From the NCBI RefSeq assembly GCF_900496995.4, contig NW_024470388.1, positions 164,823 to 228,822 of the forward strand: a DNA stretch of 64,000 nt. The letters run 5' to 3'. Position 1 is the stretch's first letter. Each line of letters starts with the position of its first letter. The translations under genes and the position numbers were made by a program. This DNA is from Aquila chrysaetos chrysaetos. Lineage: Eukaryota > Chordata > Aves > Accipitriformes > Accipitridae. This document shows, piece by piece, positions 59,023-64,000 of this stretch. The notes beneath the pieces were generated by a model. It saw only the letters and a program-made list of their open reading frames with translations, was not told the DNA's origin and did no database searches.

Positions 59023-59599
59023 TGTCGTGGTTTAACCCCAGCCAGCAACTAAGCACCACGCAGCCGCTCACTCACTCCCCCCCCACCCAGTGGGATGGGG
59101 GAGAAAATCGGGAAAAGAAGCAAATCCACGGGTTGAGATAAGAACAGTTTAATAGAACAGAAAAGAAGAAACGAATAATGATAATGATAACACTAATAAA
59201 ATGACAACAGCAATAATGAAAGGATTGGAATGTACAAATGATGCGCAGTGTAATTGCTCACCACCCACCGACCGGCACCCAGCTAGTCCCCGAGCGGCGA
59301 TTCCCCGCCCCCACTTCCCAGTTCCTATACTGGATGGGACGTCACATGGTATGGAATACCCTGTTGGCCAGTTTGGGTCAGGTGCCCTGGCTGTGTCCTG
59401 TGCCAACTTCTTGTGCCCCTCCAGCTTTCTCGCTGGCTGGGCATGAGAAGCTGAAAAATCCTTGACGTTAGTCTAAACACTACTAGCAGCAACTGCAAAC
59501 ATCGGTGTTATCAACATTCTTCTCATACTGAACTCAAAACATAGCACCGTACCAGCTACTAGGAAGACAGTTAACTCTATTCCAGCTGAAACTAGGACA
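59023..59599 (-). repeat. Solo LTR (577 bp) nested in provirus 3, target duplication GTCCT
   Basis: TGTCGTGGTTTAACCCCAGC ... GAAACTAGGACA with GTCCT on both sides (59018-59022 and 59600-59604). 'Left' subfamily. It inserted into the integrase region of provirus 3, so it is younger than it. Confidence 0.95.
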
Positions 59600-59950
59600 G
59601 TCCTCCATACCACAGGGGCTTTAACCGCTTGGCTTGCTTAATTACAGCACATGTTTCACATTCATGGATAACCTGTGCGGTAGTGTCTATGGTCAAGTCC
59701 ACCCCTCGATCACGAGCCCATCTGTATGTTGCATCTCTTCCCTGATGGCCTGAGGTATCATGGGCCCACAGAGCCATAACTAGCTCACCCTTATGTTGCC
59801 AGTCCAGGTCCACCTGAGCCGCTTCAATCTTGGCAGCCTGATCCACCTGTTGGTTGTTTTGATGTTCTTCAGTGGCCCAACTCTTAGGTACGTGAGCATC
59901 TACGTGACGTACTTTTACAACCAGATTCTCTAGCCGGGACGCAATATCTT
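59592..59950 (-). pseudogene. Provirus 3 RNase H/integrase junction remnant
   Basis: The - strand frame to the left of 59846 reads ELVMALWAHDTSGHQGRDAT then GVDLTIDTTAQVIHECETCA, giving the end of RNase H and the zinc-binding H-x-C-E-T-C region of integrase. It shows the uninterrupted form of the junction that is frameshifted in provirus 1. Confidence 0.75.
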
Positions 59951-59955
59951 GCCAG

Positions 59956-60340
59956 CTGTTTAATTCCCTCCATCTCCAAGGCAGCTATACCAAAAGCCCA
60001 CCAGTACCCTTTTGGGTCCTTAAAATACCCTCTCCTGAGGTAGTCTATGCCAAGGATGCATGGAGCCTCTGGGCCAGTCACAATGGGGTGTTTCTGCCAT
60101 TCATTCCCAGTTAGGCTTACTTCAGCCTCCAATACAGTTAACTCTTGGGATGCCCCTGTCACACCAGAAATACAGATGGGTTCTGCCCCTTTATAACTTG
60201 ATGGCATTAGAGTGCACTGTGCACCGGTGTCTACTAGAGCCTTGTACTCCTGTGGGTCTAATGTGCCAGGCCATCAAATCCACACAGTCCAATAGACTCG
60301 GTTATCCCTTTCCTCCACCTGGCTGGAGGCAGGGCCCCTC
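59956..60340 (-). pseudogene. Provirus 3 protease remnant
   Basis: The frame at 59884-60207 keeps MPSSYKGAEPICISGVTG and CILGIDYLRRGYFKDPKGYW, the C-terminal two thirds of the protease. Near 59956 it jumps into RNase H sequence, marking the deletion of RT. Confidence 0.8.
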
Positions 60341-60850
60341 TAATCCTGGCCAGAGTATCCATTACCCACTTCTCGTAAAATTGGCTCAGAAGTCCCTTCA
60401 AGAGGATGAGAAGTAAGATCAGCCCTTCTACTCTGTTTGGAAGCTGGAGCGGCATTTTTCTTGGACGAATCCCCTTTTGTGGTGGTTTTTCCTTGCAACT
60501 CACATACCTGTGCATCTAGGACTGAAGTGGGTTTTCCATCCCATTTCCTTATGTCCTCTCCATGGTCACGTAGGTAAAACCACAGGGCACCTCGCGGTGT
60601 GTTCCTTCTATATTCTCTCTCTTGGGCAGAGGAACGCTCTACTCCTAATAGCTGAGACATTGGTCCTTACAGGTGGGCAATAGGACATATCCTCTGAATT
60701 GCTGGAAATCCCGGGACAGCTTCTCCACAGCCAAGATGCAGGCTTGTAGGGAGGAGGAGAGATTTTCTTTGTATTGCCGGAGTTGGCGAGCCACTTCATC
60801 CGCCTTCGGTGCCTTTTCGTCTTTCCAGGTCATTATTGCCAGTGAGTTGG
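60340..60850 (-). pseudogene. Provirus 3 gag C-terminal part, truncated at 60850
   Basis: Contains NTPRGALWFYLRDHGED and, in the next frame, DEVARQLRQYKENLSSSLQA. A 62-residue overlapping frame (60608-60799) is residue-for-residue the same as at 17872-18063. Homology to provirus 1 ends at 60850, which corresponds to base 18114. Confidence 0.85.
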
Positions 60851-61917
60851 GCTTATCCTATGTTCTGCTCTTTTGACATGTTGCTTCTAATTGATAAATG
60901 AGTTCAGAAGTTTCTTCCATGTCATGATCACTTATAACATTTGCTCAAGTAAGAAAACATTTAACATCCCTATCAACCAGAAAACTATTTTCAACTAGAA
61001 AATGGCAAATATGAGAAGTACAGAGAACACAAAACAAGCACATTACCAAGACGGATTTAATCAAGGTGAAATGCTCTCTTCTACTCCCAACTTAGCAGCT
61101 TGCTCAGTATTATACTTCTGTGGTTTAGATGACCTCAACTCTTATAAATAAAAAAGGGATAGAAAAGAAAGCCCCTCAGTCAGAACGGTATGGTCCTAGA
61201 TTTAGGGGGTGTGGGGGGTGAGTTTCCTCATTAACATAAAGCCAGACTACACATCCTGACAAATCACAGGAAATACTAAATGTTCAGCTTAGAAAGAAAG
61301 TCCAGGTGCTTTCCCCAATTTAGATGAGATGGAATCTAGTTTACTGCTCAGATAAACTGTAAGAAGTCCCTCCAGCAAAAACTTCAACCGCAGCAAGACA
61401 TATTTCGATATCTCTTGGGATAAAAAATTGTTCTGTGCAACATTAAAAGTGACATTATTGTTGTTACACATACACATTTAGTCTCCTTTTCTGTTTTTCA
61501 ATAAAGTATGCAAATGAGCAACACAGTGAAAGGAGTAACTACTTGCTGTATCCTCTTCTGCCATTAGTAGCATTGTCAATGCAACTTTCAGATGTGAAAA
61601 CCTCCTCCAACTTCATTTGGCAATGCACACCTACAAAAGTTGCACAACTTAAAATATGCCTGCCCTTCAGGTTTATAAAGATTGCCATTGTGGCAAACAG
61701 ACTCAGGCCTCAAGATTGTGGAAGTGCTACAGAGTAACACAAATACTGCAGCATAAAACAGGCCAATGACTGACAGAGCACTGAGTTCTGCTGCAGAGTT
61801 AAAATTGCTGCATGTAAATGAAAACCGGAGGACTCTGCAAGAGACCAGCTGAATACCCACAATATTTTCAAGGTTCACCCTACTCTAAGGTATGCATGAG
61901 CAGAGAAGCTGCCCCAG
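60851..61917. other. Non-ERV sequence between ERV pieces, A-rich on + strand
   Basis: No exon or named repeat recognised. Base composition on the + strand is A-rich and lacks the poly-T tracts found throughout the UBAP2 introns, as if the segment were inverted relative to the gene. No UBAP2 exon was found on either strand. Confidence 0.55.
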
Positions 61918-62497
61918 TGTCCTGGTTTCAGCGGGATAGAGTTAATTTTCTTTCTAATACCTGATATAGTGTTATGTCTTGGATTCAGTATGAGAAGAAT
62001 GTGATAAACACATGATGTTTTCAGTGCTGCTAAGTAGCGTTTAGACAGAGTCAAGGATTTTTCAGCTTCTCATGCCCAGCCAGCAAGAAGGCTGGAGGGG
62101 CACAAGAAGTTGGGAGGGGACACAGCCAGGGCAGCTGACCCAAAATGGCCAACAGGGTATTCCATACCAGTGAAGTATGCCCAGATATAAACTGGGGGGA
62201 GTGGGGCTGGGGGATCACTGCTCGGGAACTAACTGGGCATTGGCCAGCGGGTTGGTGAGCAATTGCATTGTGCATCACTTGCATATTCCAATCCTTTTAT
62301 TATTATATTGCCATTTATTATTGTCATTATTATGATTACTAGTTTTCTTCCTTTCTGTTCTATTAAACTGTTCTTATAACAACCCACGAGTTTGGTTTGG
62401 TTTTTTTTTCCGATTCTTTCCCCCCTCCCCACTGGGTGCGGGGGAGCGAGCGAGCGGCTGCGTGGTAATTAGTTGCCAGCTGGGGTAAACCACGACA
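61918..62497 (+). repeat. 5' LTR, sense orientation
   Basis: TGTCCTGGTTTCAGCGGGAT ... GGTAAACCACGACA, 580 bases, 'right' subfamily, closest to the LTR at 19647-20237 apart from small deletions. Confidence 0.92.
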
Positions 62498-62505
62498 GTC
62501 CTTTT

Positions 62506-62522
62506 TGGCGCCCAATGTGGGC
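62506..62522 (+). other. Primer-binding site, tRNA-Lys type, one base short
   Basis: TGGCGCCCAATGTGGGC, lacking one G of the run present at 19621-19638. Confidence 0.8.
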
Positions 62523-62603
62523 ACAAGGGGTTGAGGTAACGACGATCTGGCCAGAGCGTGTACAGCGAATTTGTTACAAGCATCATTATATTGGTAATAG
62601 TCG

Positions 62604-63019
62604 ATGGTCACAATGTCGATTTATTGGCTCTTAGAGTTGTTGCGCTCGTTTTTAGAGTTCTATTATGTATCACCTCACTTGCTGTACGTAGTCCCTGTGC
62701 TGCTGTACATCCGTGGGAGGTGGATTAAGGTTTTCGCTTTGATGTACTGTGTAATACTGGCTTATGGTATGATAAAATATAGGTCGTGGGACTAATCCGG
62801 TATTTGCACTCAGCATTGTCGTCACCTCTATACTTCGGGAGCCATCTGTGGGAAACTATTAATCATTACACCTTTACTTTCCTCCTCAGAGAGCCAATCT
62901 ATGGGCGAGACACCTTTTCTTCCCCTTCCCTTCTTCTCAGTCTAATTACAATAGCGTTTGAGAATTTGAAAATTTTTAATATCCTTGGGATGCTGAAAAC
63001 AGCATGGTCCTTTTGCTAG
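62604..63019 (+). pseudogene. ERV leader ORF, frameshifted copy
   Basis: Starts MVTMSIYWLLELLRSFLEFY, like the leader ORF of provirus 1, and stays open to 62795. The rest (GLIRYLHSALSSPLYFGSHL) continues in another frame from 62786. Confidence 0.6.
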
Positions 63020-63136
63020 GAACTAGATGTTCCTGAATGTGGTTCAGGTTTGCTTAGGGTTAAACAACTACTTAAGAATGCCAGCCAGATCTGCCCCGAG
63101 GCTGGATATTATGAGTAGCAGCGTGCGTGGGGTAGT

Positions 63137-64000
63137 ATGGGCAAACGCCTAGGGCGGTGGTCACTCCCACTGTTTCGGAACTTCACCCTTGAACAGTGCA
63201 GAATCCTGAAAAACTAGTAGAACATTTGGAAAAAGTATGCTGTCACCCCGACAATTCCAGGGAAACACAATCATGGAAGTGCTGGGGCCTGGTCCATGCC
63301 TACGACGGCCCTGGTCAACACTACTCAATACCCTCAAGGGGAAGAGAAGGTCTCTGCATCTAACAGCAAGGCGACAGGCCACGTGGCCACTCCAACCCGG
63401 CGACAGGCACTGCAGCTGAAACAGCGAACCAACCCGCACCAGTATCAGCTACCCCCCATACCAAGAAGAAATATACAAAAAAATCAGTTTGCTTAGCGAG
63501 GGATGAAGATGAGCCAGGTCATCACGAGAACAGGAGGAGAGGCAGAACCAGAGTAATCACCCGATCCCTATCCCTGAGTGAGCTGCGGGTATGCGAAAGA
63601 TTTCGGCCATCGTCCAAGTGAGCACATTATCACCTGGCTGCTCCCATGCTGGGACAATGGGGCTAGTAGCCTGGAATTAGAGGGTAGGGAAGCCAAGCAG
63701 CTGGATCGCTTGCCAGGGAAGGTGGCATTGACAAGGCAATTGGAAAAGGGACACAAGCCCTCAGCCTCTGGAGGCAACTCCTGTCAAGCACGAAGGAAGG
63801 TAGCCCTTCAGGAAGATGTTCTATGTCAACCAGGCAAGTGGACCACCATGGAGAGAGGTATCCAGTACCTGAGGGAATTAGCCGTGCTAGAGATGATTTA
63901 TTATGACCGGACAACACACAAATACCCAAAGATCCAGACAAAGTCCAATGCACACGACCCCGTGGCCGAAGTTTGTACAGAGCGCACCATCGTCCTATGC
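63137..64000 (+). pseudogene. ERV gag N-terminal part, frameshifted
   Basis: The ATG at 63137 opens with the same MGKRLGRW as provirus 1 but the frame is lost within a few dozen codons. Several short frames carry pieces of the same gag. Cut by the window end. Confidence 0.75.

Larger units (their letters stand above)
57628..60850 (-). mobile_element. Provirus 3 fragment, internally deleted, with two nested LTRs
   Basis: Same family as provirus 1, - strand. It keeps the 3' LTR (57628-57832 plus 58271-58319), the post-integrase region, bits of integrase and RNase H, part of protease and the C-terminal part of gag, and stops abruptly inside gag at 60850 (…gccagtgagttgg). Compared with provirus 1 it lacks most of integrase (join near 58960) and all of RT (join near 59955). 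Two other LTRs were inserted later. The gag end is almost identical to provirus 1. Confidence 0.9.
61918..64000 (+). mobile_element. ERV 5' part (LTR, primer site, leader, gag), + strand, cut by window end
   Basis: LTR 61918-62497, primer site 62506-62522, leader ORF from 62604 and gag ATG at 63137 form the mirror image of 18114-20237 of provirus 1 and are nearly identical to it. The differences I see are mostly missing single bases, which break the leader and gag frames. The last base of the window corresponds to base 18114 of provirus 1, the same point at which the provirus 3 fragment stops. Confidence 0.9.

Noticed and set aside
1-64000. CRISPR arrays, tRNA or rRNA genes, bacterial-type operons
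   Set aside because: No regularly spaced repeats, no tRNA-like cloverleaf and no rRNA signature were seen; the sequence is vertebrate nuclear DNA.

Overview
This window is avian nuclear DNA. The signs are CR1 LINE fragments with the typical bird 3' tail, intron-dominated T-rich sequence, a CpG-island promoter, bird-type LTR retrotransposons, and exons of UBAP2 (ubiquitin-associated protein 2). UBAP2 is Z-linked in birds and, from memory, is one of the genes kept as a Z/W gametolog pair. The heavy load of endogenous retrovirus (ERV) sequence and the broken extra UBAP2 copy would fit the W chromosome. That is inference; nothing here proves the chromosome.

Layout: (1) 1-13284 holds a 3'-truncated, damaged copy of UBAP2 on the + strand (copy A). 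It comprises seven exons of the Ser/Thr-rich C-terminal half plus one badly frameshifted exon, and it stops in the intron after the exon ending LQSRLPM. (2) 13285-20237 is a nearly complete but dead ERV on the - strand (LTR-pro/pol/gag-leader-PBS-LTR, no env). Its two LTRs belong to different subfamilies and it has no target-site duplication. (3) 20238-21300 is a CpG island with four CACGTG E-boxes, read here as the promoter and non-coding first exon of a second UBAP2 copy (copy B). (4) 21300-51506 is the very large intron 1 of copy B. It carries solo LTRs, a CR1, and a second, unrelated env-bearing provirus (36665-41314). (5) 51507-57484 holds the first three coding exons of copy B, which encode the N-terminus and most of the UBA domain. 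(6) 57628-60850 is a heavily deleted - strand ERV fragment with two LTRs nested in it. 60851-61917 is unrelated sequence of reversed base composition. 61918-64000 is the 5' part of an ERV on the + strand, cut by the window end.

The main conclusion is a head-to-tail UBAP2 tandem duplication whose junction is a chimeric ERV. This is what unequal crossing-over between an ERV in a 3' intron and an ERV upstream of the promoter would leave. Copy A cannot give a normal protein from this window; copy B has an intact start, intact splice sites and an intact reading frame as far as it can be followed. All ERV genes seen are interrupted and none looks able to replicate. Most exceptions to open frames in 61918-64000, and in one copy A exon, are 1-2 base deletions, so part of the apparent decay could be consensus error.
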